In this document: positions 48,701 through 58,530 of the stretch, in pieces
Numbering within the stretch: position 1 is the stretch's first letter
Layout of the letters: every line of letters begins with the position of its first letter
Source of the DNA: Haemonchus contortus
Taxonomy: Eukaryota; Nematoda; Chromadorea; Rhabditida; Trichostrongylidae
Direction of reading: 5' to 3'
Length of the DNA: 64,000 nucleotides
Assembly: GCA_000469685.2 (NCBI GenBank)
Contig: LS997565.1
Location: 7,637,005-7,701,004, forward strand
Notes under the pieces: model-generated
What the model saw: only the letters and a program-made list of their open reading frames with translations
Databases searched by the model: none
What the model was told of the DNA's origin: nothing
Position numbers and translations under genes: made by a program

Positions 48701-49700
48701 GGCAAAGTTCTAAACAGGGCCGGAAAACCGGGTCTCTCACTAACTGAGGGTCAGGTTTGCCGGCACGCGCAGATTGATTTTGTCTCATGGGCTGCCACGA
48801 GGCAACATTTGAGGTTTCGAGCAAATGTCTCTTGACTATGTGTAAATAATAAATAGCAAATACCTCTCCACCTGGAAGGCAAAGTAGGTGGGGTGAATAT
48901 CGTCCTTCAAAATAGATGACTCCATTCGCAGCTTGATCTTCACACATCTCATATGCAATCCTCTCAATGGCCACTTTATCACCACTGAAAGCTTTTGAAT
49001 AGATTGTAGTTTATATGACATGACGTTCCTTTCTTTGGTATTCATTCAAATGAATGCACGATGTCAGAAGTAGTTGTGTGCGTGGCGCGATACCGAAAAA
49101 TCAATAACCATCGTAAGTAGGTGTTTTTTGGCGCCAGAACTATGACAATTATTTTGGAACTCTTTCACGTAATCTTTTTTACGGCTTGAGCGGAGTACTT
49201 GTCGATAATCGGATAATTTTCACTGATAAAACCTAAAATACTGCAGACGCCACGATAACATCCCAGACACATTCCTGGGTGTTGCCAATGGAAAAATCCC
49301 GTCAGAAAAAAAAGATTTTTCGCTATAAAAAATGTACTTGAGCCTTACCGAACAATAGGAAGGAATAGATCGAATGCTTCCAGGACCCTAGAGAGATTAG
49401 CCGGTTCATGGGTGATAAGCACTTTTTTCAACTCCTCGACCGTCTTCGCTCCTTTCAGTGGAGTACCGCGGGCTCTGAAATAGGACTTCTTTCCTATGCT
49501 TTTCCGCTATTCCAATGAATTGCTAACTTACAGAGAAAGTTCGAGCAAAGTAGAAAACCGTATAGATCCATCAAGATGAAGATGAAGTTCAATCTGTAAA
49601 AAAATTCTCAATATAGAACTACATGATTTTTTAAGGAGGCTACCTTTGGAAAAGACAAATCCTTCTTCGACTTATCTGTCACTTCTGGGACATGGACCAT
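45773..49700 (-). CDS. ADA: adenosine deaminase, complete, 11 exons
   Basis: Hydrolyses (deoxy)adenosine to (deoxy)inosine in purine salvage, with one bound zinc; cytosolic, as no signal peptide is seen. Exons 5' to 3': 49700-49644, 49593-49532, 49474-49349, 48984-48864, 48405-48270, 47900-47800, 47294-47223, 47014-46941, 46830-46729, 46215-46086, 45862-45773. All phases join, giving 1071 nt and 356 residues, the normal family length. Visible motifs are IELHLHLDGS (metal His pair, exon 2), YFEGRYSPHLL (exon 4), DFG-type FGVKARSIICC (exon 5), VVAIDVAG (exon 6), TVHAGE (metal His and catalytic Glu, exon 7), DRIGHGYR (exon 8), CPYSSVMTGAVPLDW (exon 9) and SVSRDDP (metal and catalytic Asp, exon 10). 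An acceptor TTTTAG lies 13 nt before the ATG, suggesting trans-splicing. The AATAAA overlaps the stop codon. Confidence 0.95.
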
Positions 49701-49713
49701 GGCGTTGGGATCC

Positions 49714-50640
49714 CTAAAATGATCATGTCATAACTTTGTTTTATAAAACAAATATTTCCCGAAGGTTCACATGGAAAAATACAAAAATAGGATATGATTT
49801 CCCTCTGAAAATTTCTTCACCTCTAGACCTCTTCAAAGGTTGGCGGTGGGATAATTCGAGTAAAAATCGATGATAAGATTTTATCCTTTTTTTTCAAGTG
49901 GGTCATTGGCAAATCGATAGTTTGAACAACGTTTTTTATCATTGAATCATTATTAGGTTTTCCTAAGGGTACCTTCAACAAAATATTAAATAAAAAGAGC
50001 TACGCCCTCTGTGACCATGAACAGTGGGTCAGGACGTTCCATTGCGATGAACTTTACCACAAGTTATCCCTTGAGAGGCACCATAAGGTATTGGCACGAC
50101 CGGACTTGCCTAACTCTGGCCTTTCGCCAGCAACTGATGAGACATTTTTTTCTTAGAGCAAACGCATCGCTTCTTCTATGATGCGTTTTGTTGGTTTTCG
50201 TGATTTTCTTTGTCTCAATGGAAATGTAAACATTGATACTAAAAATAATGATAACAAAGTCAAAGAAAAGTAGAGACAAAAAGGTTCTGTCAAAAGGAAT
50301 ACGATGCCATTCTCTCATGGAAACTGCTAATACTCGAGCTGATGCTATGATGTGGGTAGCATTGCCAGTACTACTTCGAGGTCACAGTAGTACGAAGACC
50401 ACGTATGAATGCGGCAACACCTGACCCATTGAGGTATTTCTTTTGAAGAACCACACTAAAAGCTTACAAAGATAGATGCAGTACTACTAGTACAACTATA
50501 ATACTAGAAATAGTTGTAGTATTCCTAGTAGTTGTAGTAATATTGTACCCCTAAAATCTTAAACGTTTTCCTATCAGTTCAAGAAAGTGTGATAATATTA
50601 CTCATAGTAAAAATAATAATAACGTTGATGGTAATAATAA
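49714..50640. other. upstream of ADA, no gene recognised
   Basis: Holds the presumed ADA promoter. AT-rich, with imperfect palindromic TACTAGTA/GTTGTAGTA repeats at about 50480-50545. Nothing else supported. Confidence 0.35.
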
Positions 50641-50649
50641 TAATATCAC

Positions 50650-50880
50650 AATGATGGCGACTCATAGGCAAAACTTCGGCATCGAACCCGTAATCGTGGT
50701 CTCCTGACAACGAGTTCTTTATCCCTTACACTACCGGGACACCGCTTTCCCACGTACACCGTGCAGAGGCGGACAATCAATATCAGCACTAAACTGTTTA
50801 GCTGTAAGCTTTACTTGATTTGCCTTGTCTTGACTTGACGTTCTTGTTAAATTCTGTTCTATCGCCGCAGTACGCGATAC
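50650..50880 (-). repeat. tRNA-like SINE-type repeat, family A copy 2
   Basis: Shares with the next copy GGCAAAACTTCGGC, TTTATCCCTTACACTA and AGCTGTAAGCT. Decayed B-box region (ATCGAACCCG). Confidence 0.5.
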
Positions 50881-50889
50881 GATAATCTC

Positions 50890-51135
50890 ACAAGGTTGGC
50901 GATTTGTGGACAAAACTTCGGCTTCGGGCGGGACTCCAACCCGTACTTGTGCGTTTCGGGCACCGTGCTCTTTATCCCTTACACTATTGAGACGCTGGTT
51001 GTCCTCGCTTTCAAATGGCTTTTACCCATTGCTTACCAACACTCCAGGTACAACGTTCTGAAACGGTTAGCCAAAATCAGCATTGAGAAGTTGAGCTGTA
51101 AGCTGTTCTTGTTCTAACTGTTATGGCTTGATGAT
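50890..51135 (-). repeat. tRNA-like SINE-type repeat, family A copy 3
   Basis: The best preserved of three copies. On the minus strand it reads a GTCTCAATAGTGTAAGGGA A-box-like part and ACGGGTTGGAGTCCCG as the B-box-like hairpin. Copies 2 and 3 lie head to tail in the same orientation, separated by only a few bases. Confidence 0.5.
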
Positions 51136-51199
51136 CATGTTTAGTGCTGTTATTTCATCGCGGTGGACGAAACATTCACCCGGGTGTGTGTCAAGTCGT

Positions 51200-51515
51200 G
51201 TGTCCGAGGGTGCGCGCGGCAAATTGCGCGGCGAAGTTCGTGGCGTATTTGGACGACTCCGGCGCCTACTATTGGGGCTCAAATCTGGAGTAAGGTAGGT
51301 TAGTAAGGTCAGCTGATCCTTCTAATCTACTGTACTTCGAATTGGGCCCAAATAGTAGGCGCTGAAGTCGTCAGAATAGGTGGCTTGACCGTCCCCCCAT
51401 TCACCCAAAACTGGATGGACGCGGCTAATGGCGCGGCGAGATTCGTGACGTTCAGGACGACTTTGGTACCTATCAATGGGGCGCAAACTTGAAGTGGAGT
51501 ACATTTTTATGGTCA
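51200..51515. repeat. three-copy repeat cluster (direct, inverted, direct)
   Basis: A unit running GCGGCGAAGTTCGTGGCG ... GGACGACTCCGGCGCCTACT, then TTGGGGCTCAAA and a GGAGTA end, occurs at about 51227-51295. It occurs inverted at about 51328-51377 and direct again at about 51433-51508, with moderate divergence. The first two copies can form a stem of about 45 bp. Confidence 0.7.
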
Positions 51516-51980
51516 GATAATCGTACTTATTGGTCCAGTTCTGAGTGAATGTACCCATACCCTTTCGTCGCAATGCGCGATTCGAAAGTCTCACAATTTT
51601 AGCGAGTAATTATAATAGTGATTGATTACTTTATTCAGGAACGTAATAGAAAATGTAAGAACATTGAACAAAAGTTTCCCAAACATATAATTTAGCATTA
51701 AACTGAAAAAAAAATAGAAAAATGCCCGAAAACTGGAGCTCAGACACAAAAATATATGAAAGTTAGCCAAAACAAAACGAAACACTGAAAATGTGAGCAG
51801 TTCACCGTCGTGAATTAGTAAATGACAGCAATATGAGAATTAGTACCTTGAGAAAAGGGCAGACCGCTTTAAGCTACTTGTAAGCCTAAAATGCTTTCTT
51901 ATCAGTGCAAGAAATGTTTGATATCTAGACTACTTCTTAACCATTTCTTATTCACTTACATCACTGATTGTTCTCGATTT
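51516..51980. other. AT-rich, no gene recognised
   Basis: Nothing supported. Confidence 0.35.
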
Positions 51981-51988
51981 GCCTTTTC

Positions 51989-52130
51989 TGCACTATTCTG
52001 GACCATCGCTTCCATTATTCATCTAAAACTGGATACCCCAAAATTATCGCGAACAAGGCCTTTAAAGGCTTTGTTCAGATGGTTTCGGGGTTTGAGAAAA
52101 ATGATGGAAGTAATGGTCCAAAATAGTGAT
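51989..52130. repeat. short fold-back element
   Basis: The arms CACTATTCTGGACCATCGCT (left) and the reverse complement of the right end, CACTATTTTGGACCATTACT, continue as TTCCATTATT/TTCCATCATT and on to AACAAGGCC/AACAAAGCC around a GGCCTTTAAAGGC centre. Non-coding hairpin of about 140 bp. Confidence 0.7.
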
Positions 52131-55101
52131 AAAGGGGGAAGAAAACCCGAAAATCGGCGTAATTAGAGAAAAGGCTTCAAAAAATAGTAAAGTTAGGGAT
52201 GGACGAGAATGTGAAGGCAAAAGTTGCATAGAAACGGTATTTGGATCAGCCTGGCTATTATAACCTGCCTGTGTGCAAAGAGTGCGTCCCGGTGCGAATG
52301 TTGCCACACATACAGAGCCTTTGCAACGCCGTGAGAACTCGTCCGCCTTGGGCGTGGGCGCCAGCTAAGCCTTTTTCGGGGCTCTTACTGCTCACTATCT
52401 AAGCCGTTTTTCGAGCCGAAAGGGTCCCTTGTGCTACCCTTGGGAACAGAGGTTCATTCTAGGAGATATCTCAGGAACTATGCTTATCAAAAACTGTCTT
52501 CAAGGATACCGTAAGGTATGAGTCTATGAGTCAGAGCACATCACATGTTAATCAGTAGATAAAAAAGCGATATTTCGAAACAATTCAGAGGTTTTCCAGG
52601 AGAATCGGCTACCATGATAAGGGCTGGGAGCATTCACATGTGATGCATATATACGTGCAGCAGGGTGTCTGGAAAGTTAATAGGAAGGTTTTGTTTACTT
52701 TAGCATTGTTCAATAGGCATATATACAAGCAGCAGGGAATCTAAAAAGTTGAGGGCCAGGCTCAGTTAACCACAGAATTGCTCACCAACGTTTAATCCAT
52801 CTCTAAGCTCAATGTTTTCATTGGTCCCAAAGAAACACGGTATTGTAGGGACCACTCACTTGGCTTTATTACTAACTAGTAATCTAATCCTACAGTGGTT
52901 CGAGCACATTGTAGATAGACGAACAGTTCAATAGCCTACTGCCCATTGGAATGAAGATTTACAAAGTTTGGTAGCATTCAATGTTGAAATTTTCATTATA
53001 ATAATACTACGCCGAGCTGAATCCACCTTTTTTGAAGCTGAAAAAAGCTAAGCGTGGGAAAACAGATCGAAGCGATTGAACGGATTTTGTGGTACAACGG
53101 CAGAAACTGCTTGAGTGGCTACTTGACGAGGCTTTACTTCTGGTAGTTATCCCCTGATCGATCACTATTGGAAATCGACAAATGCCTGGCTATAGCTTGT
53201 ACTCTGCTCAACTGCCCAAAGGATTTATCGGGTCCTCGAGGGAATGTCAACAGTAGCACAAAAATGCGTATTGAATTGATCTCCATGAAATCGCGGCTGC
53301 AGAGTGATGTTGACCACCAAAATAACTGCCTGAAGGGACCCCCATTTTCGAAGTTAACCGAATTCGATTGAAAAAGACATGGGGATGATCAAACATTTGT
53401 AACCCGAGTAGTATAGCTTTTTCTCTAAAGAATTGGTATTCCTGTGGGGAGATTCACAATGCCGTCGTGGCCGAGGTACAATGTCACGTCAAGGAAACCC
53501 AGTCTTCGATTTGAGACTAAGCCGAGTACTTGAAAATGCCCTTTTCTTCTATATAAATGGATTCTCCCTGAGCAAGGTTATCCCTAGTCTACCTCCCAGG
53601 TTAAACGAGGCACATTCACGAAAGCCATGGCAAAGGGACGGTGTGAAACGTCTCCTACCATTGAATGAAGATAAATGAAAGCAGTATTCCACCAGAGGTA
53701 AAAGTCACGATTAAAAAGGGCCCTTCCCAATATTGAAAAAAAATGGCTGATAAAAATGAATAATGGACAAAAAAATGCCGAAGAAACAAAGGAAATACGT
53801 ATCAAAGTCTTCATTGAATGGATACACAAAAAGGACAGCCGTTCTCGAGTGTCGTGAAATGTCAAAAGCTTATCACGTATTGGTGATAACGAATTTTTTA
53901 GCTGCCAGTAGAGGCCATTCAATCATGAAGACGGCGACTCTACCAAATAGCAACAATCACATGAGTTTTGTGTGGATTTCGTTGAAACTGAGCCGACTGG
54001 ATTGTTTGTAGTATTAACTACCTTCCGACCATTAAGCCTCAGTAAACTTACGACCGCTGCCAGTATTTGAAAGAGAGCAAAAGCGTACTTTCATATTTGC
54101 TTTTGGGATTTTTGACCAACTGGAAAAAACTTGAGGGGGATGAAATTCCAAGTCCCAACGACGTCGATGACGAAATATTCTAAGAGCGGACAAAAGGTCA
54201 GCTTGAACAGTACACCCAGATATTCAGGTCTGAACGAGATTTCTGTGTGGGACCTACATTAAACATGGGTGAGCACAGACAGAAAGCAGGATTGCGGCCT
54301 CCAAGGCCACTGTAAAGTTACTCATAGGCCATATAGCTCTGTAAATCCATTTCAAGGGCACTTCGAAAAGCTATCCAGTTAGCTTGTTCCTGGCTCAGAG
54401 GATTAGAAGTAATTCATCTACTCTACCAGTAAGGGAAGAAATTAGACTTTAAATCTCGTTTAATAAAACTGACCTGTAGTAAAGCTTATTTAAAAGTACA
54501 CTCGAGTAGAACTGAACGTTCAGAAGAGCTATCGCTTTCTTACATACCAGAAGGAGAGTTTTTCTTACAAAAGAGTTTTTTCTCCTTCCCTGTGTGGCAT
54601 CACTTTCATGATTGGAATTTTTAGTGCTTCTTATCGTATTGTGGTGGGTTAATCATCATATTTCAGCAAGTTAACCCGAGGGGAGGTGCTTAAGGAGATG
54701 GGTGGGCACATGATTCGAAGGAAGCATGAACACTTCAATATTCCAACCCCGAGTACCGAAAGAGCCACAAGTCTATAGCTACCTAAGGAGTGAACTTCTT
54801 CAAATGTCCAGCTCTCCTTTGAAACTGTCCCTGGCCCTGTCTGCTATTGATATGACTTATGAAAGCTTTTGTTCATACATTATGTCGCCACTGTGAGAAG
54901 CTGCCACCTCCAAGCTTCATCCGCCAATGTCCTAAGGCGTCTCTTAGACACATCTAAAGAGCTTCATGAGGCACTGAACTATTGGAAGTCAAACTTTCCA
55001 AGCTTACCACATACTTGTATACAAGAAGTAAACATAAATAATGATGGTTCGAACAATTAATTGACTACATGAAAGCATGTATGGTAAATATAAAAACTCA
55101 C
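52131..55101. other. no gene recognised; short direct repeat at 52.65-52.77 kb
   Basis: CATATATACGTGCAGCAGGG and CATATATACAAGCAGCAGGG recur about 73 bp apart. Downstream exons of the minus-strand gene starting at 55196 may lie here, but I could not identify them with confidence. Confidence 0.35.
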
Positions 55102-55196
55102 TTATTGTGCAGAAGGTTCTTGTCGAGGTGATCCAAAGTAGCACGATCAGTTATGATCTCATTCTGTACAGCGGTCGTGCTATGTGATGATCCCAT
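55102..55196 (-). CDS. first coding exon of an unrecognised gene, N-myristoylation-like start
   Basis: Minus strand: ATTTTCAG|A then ATG at 55196 opens MGSSHSTTAVQNEIITDRAT plus eleven more residues (LDHLDKNLLHN and two bases) up to a strong AA|GTGAGT donor. An acceptor one base before the ATG fits spliced-leader trans-splicing. Gly2 with Ser at position 6 (MGxxxS) matches the N-myristoyltransferase consensus, so the product may be membrane-anchored in the cytoplasm. Later exons (phase 2) were not found with certainty; one weak terminal candidate reads FKKGGFSSA near 53030-53060. Family unknown. Confidence 0.5.
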
Positions 55197-57500
55197 TCTG
55201 AAAATAGAATTGCTTGAACTGTTCACCATGTTGAATCTAAGAGAAGCGACCTGACATAAAACAGAAAGAACGGTTAGTATAGTAATGGGAACGATATGAC
55301 AAAGTTGTTCATGGCTCTGTTTGCTTGAAAATGTATTTTACAACATTTGTCTCTGGAAATCCCAGATCGATACCCGAGACCAACTGAGGCTCGTCTGTGA
55401 GGATAAGAGCTCTGAATTGTACATCGGCTGGCTACCGCAAGTCATGTGTGGGCCATATACGCATTCGAACTTCGCCATATACAAAATGGGACTGGTAGTG
55501 TCAAAGACTTTAGCCTTCCTTCGAACAGCTTGAAGCCCTTTTAAGCAAGGATAAAGTCTTTGACTCTATCAGTCCCGTTTTGGGATGCGTCCCAGCACTC
55601 GACTACCACAGAGAATAGTAATGAAGTTAGAATTGTAGTGGCCACCAGTGTACAAGTCAGCGTTTTCTTTTTTTGCTCCAAGTCTAGTCTGCCAACAATA
55701 AGCGCCCAGGAGGGATATGCGTCTTCGCTGGCTGAGTGAGATCGAACCGGGATTCGATGCTCTGACCACACGAGAGGGGTAGTGCGCCACTTGTCAATAA
55801 ACCATCTCCTCCGCACCTCACGACATAGAAAAGGAAGCTGTTACCTAATTTTGAAAGAGCCCTCTTTCACCGATCGTTATAGAAAAAATACAGGTTAACA
55901 TTTTTGTATGTTTACCAGGACGTCTTAAGTCGAGCTCTCAGCTTCCTTGAAGTGTTTTTCACGAAAATTAGAAAGTCCTTCAGAGGCACCATTAAGAAAC
56001 AGATTCCAAAACAAGCAAGTGTTCATAACCATTTCATGACCCATTCCTTGAAGGATGAACTCCACTCAACTAAAAGCTTGAACCCCTTGCAACTGGATCT
56101 TTCGAACGGTCCTTCTGCGAAGGAATCCTCTGATAAATAGAAGTTCTGTCGGAGCAGCCGGAGTTTCAAGCCAGTTAAGAGTCCGATATGAACTCGAATG
56201 AACCTAAGATGGTGAAGAACTCAAACATTTGACGCCATTCGAAAATGGAAATAAATAGGAAATAAGGAAGTTAGCCTACATTCCTCTCACTCTACAGGGA
56301 CTGGTTTGAATCCAGTTGAGACGCATTCTAAAAATTTGAAATTTGCATTCAAAATTGAAAGTCAAAATAGGAATTAGGGTAGTAATAAATTTATAAAACT
56401 GTGTGTAGAAAGAAAGGTCATTTTTAATAATCCTCGCCATTTCCGCGAAATATTAAAAATCTTTTGAACTGGTAATCTACCTCGTTCGAAGCATTTCTAG
56501 TAGACTTTGTGAAGCAATCAGAAGACAGCTACGAATGAAATAATGAAGAGATGATGTTTTTACAGAGATAAGGGTCGTGTTGTGTCTATGCTGGCTATGA
56601 AAACACAAGTTCAAAGACATAGCAAGAAGGTGCTGTGCATACAAACACATTCAAACCGAATTTTTATTATCCTGGTAGCCTGGTAGAAATCCCTGAGTTA
56701 TGTGACGCTAATTCTGTTTTACTTTTTAATCAGAACACGATAGAATTTACTCAACCGCTAAGTTATCGTACTTACACACTACAGTCTCCCACTTAGGTCA
56801 GCGATCCCCTTTTCCAGGAATTGTGAATATATGAAGCCAGTCAAATCGGGTAAACTGCGTGCTATCGGTCAAAACACGAAGGATCCATCGAGTCAGCCCT
56901 TTTGTGGAGTTGGGCATCTTTAGGCCTCGACCGAGACTACACGATTAGCAGACCCAACTACGGTGCACGACTAAGGTGCTAAGTTCCAAATCCTCTCGAT
57001 ACAGTAACGATTGGTGGAGCCTTCGACTGTGTGGAGCTCTTGAACGACATTTGTTATCGAATTCCCTGCCTCTCCGTTTGAAGGAAACGAAACAACGTAT
57101 AACAGTGCCAGTAGAAGGAGTGCCCTCTGTCCGTTGTTGATGTGATCCGATCACGTCAAGACACCTTTTCTTTGGGTCTCGTCGTTGTAGCTTTCCCCGT
57201 GAACTTCGGAATCCAGTGGTTTTCTTATCGAGTGATTCGGTGCTCCTCACAGTACGAGCCCTTGCTGCAAGCGCTGCTCTCCCATCTTAAGCTGTACATG
57301 AGCTGTCCGCATGACCATCCTGACATTCTCATTTCTTATTCGATCCAGTTGCCCCCATTTCAGCGAAGTGCAGTTGCATCTCATGCCTCTCGCTTACGGG
57401 GGAGCACATGCCCTTGTGGAGTTGATGGGTAATGCTAAGGATGGCAACAGGGCTATCTATATATGTATACCTGTGTTGGAGAAACTTGGGATAGATTATA
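55197..57500. other. no gene recognised
   Basis: Open frames without family resemblance. A tRNA-like fragment on the minus strand (about 55735-55785) contains GTGTGGTCAGAGC and GGTTCGATC. Confidence 0.35.
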
Positions 57501-57506
57501 TGCACC

Positions 57507-58490
57507 GATAAGAAATCTGTAGAGCGCTCCGAAAACATAAGGTTCCAGAACACCTGATCTCCCTGGTGAAGGACATGTACGATGGCTCCACCACAACAAT
57601 ACGCACCCCACACGGCCAAACCGGAGCAATAGACGTCACGGTTGGGGTACGCCAGGTATCAGCTCTGAGCTCGATCCTCGTCTTGCTCACGATGGACGTC
57701 ATCACAGAAGAACTCATGGATGGACCACTGAAGACCATCCTCTACGCTGATGACATCGCTCTGATAGCGGAGAGCAAGGAGGAACTCCAGGACAAACTCC
57801 AGAATTGACAGAAGGTATTGGCGGAGAATGGACTACTGCTGAACGTGAAGAAGACCAAGTTCCTCAGCTCCGAGGAGAGCACGGAGTCAATCGTCGACGG
57901 TCGCGGGGATGTTATCGAAAATGTTCAGGACTTCCGCTACCTGGGGAGTAATCTAGCCGCTGATGATACCGTGGACCAGGCCGTAAAATCCCGAATAAAT
58001 GCGGCATGGATGAAGTGGAGGGAGTCCACCGGTATCCTCTGCGACCTCGGTGCTCCAGGACCCTTAAAGGAAAGGTGTATGGACAGAGGTAAGACCCACG
58101 ATGCTCTACGGTGTTGCCCCGTGAGTAAAGCCCATGAAGGACAGCTCCACTTCGCTGAAATGAGAATGCTCAGATGGGCCTGCGGCTGGACGCGGCTGGA
58201 TCGGGTCAGAAATGAAGACGTCAGGACGGCTATGCAAACAGGCCCCTTTCTACTGAAGATGAGAGAGCAGCGCCTGTGACTAAGAAGACCACAGAGCCAT
58301 CCGATAAGGGAAGCAATGGAGTTCGAGGCTCAAGGTAAGCGACCAAGAGGAGCCGCGAAAAAGAGATGGCGGGACGTGATAAAGAAGGACCTCGCCGAAG
58401 CCAAGGTGACGGCAGAAGATGACGTAGATTGAATGAAATGGAGACGGCTGACAAGAACAGTGGACCCTGCGATGGCGCAGGATCAACGCT
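57507..58490 (+). pseudogene. reverse transcriptase, RTE-like, C-terminal part, broken
   Basis: Would copy element RNA into DNA at a nicked target. The frame shows VKDMYDGSTTTIRTPHGQTG (finger/palm), then ILYADDIALIAESKEELQ with the catalytic YADD at about 57748. After an in-frame stop it continues NGLLLNVKKTKFLS, FRYLGSNLA, then LRWACGWTRLDRVRNEDV and the basic C-terminal tail GKRPRGAAKKRWRDVIKKDL. Stops at 57806, 58277 and 58429 and a small deletion after MREQRL break it. The family position of YADD Asp residues is intact, so decay is fairly recent. Confidence 0.92.
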
Positions 58491-58496
58491 AGGGGG

Positions 58497-58526
58497 AAGA
58501 AGAAGAAGAAGAAGAAGAAGAAGATA
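58497..58526 (+). repeat. (GAA)n simple repeat tail of the LINE
   Basis: About nine GAA units directly after the element's coding end; marks its 3' terminus. Confidence 0.9.
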
Positions 58527-58530
58527 AGGA

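Larger units (their letters stand above)
57500..58530 (+). mobile_element. RTE-like non-LTR retrotransposon, 5'-truncated, with (GAA)n tail
   Basis: The 3' kilobase of a LINE. It begins abruptly in the reverse transcriptase (ICRALRKHKVPEHL near 57516) and ends in a (GAA)n tail, as RTE-clade elements typically do. 5' truncation is usual for target-primed reverse transcription. Several stops and a lost segment make it inactive. Confidence 0.9.

Noticed and set aside
55735..55785. Possible tRNA gene on the minus strand (GTGTGGTCAGAGC ... GGTTCGATC)
   Set aside because: The A- and B-box-like words are too close for a cloverleaf and no acceptor stem forms; at most a repeat fragment.
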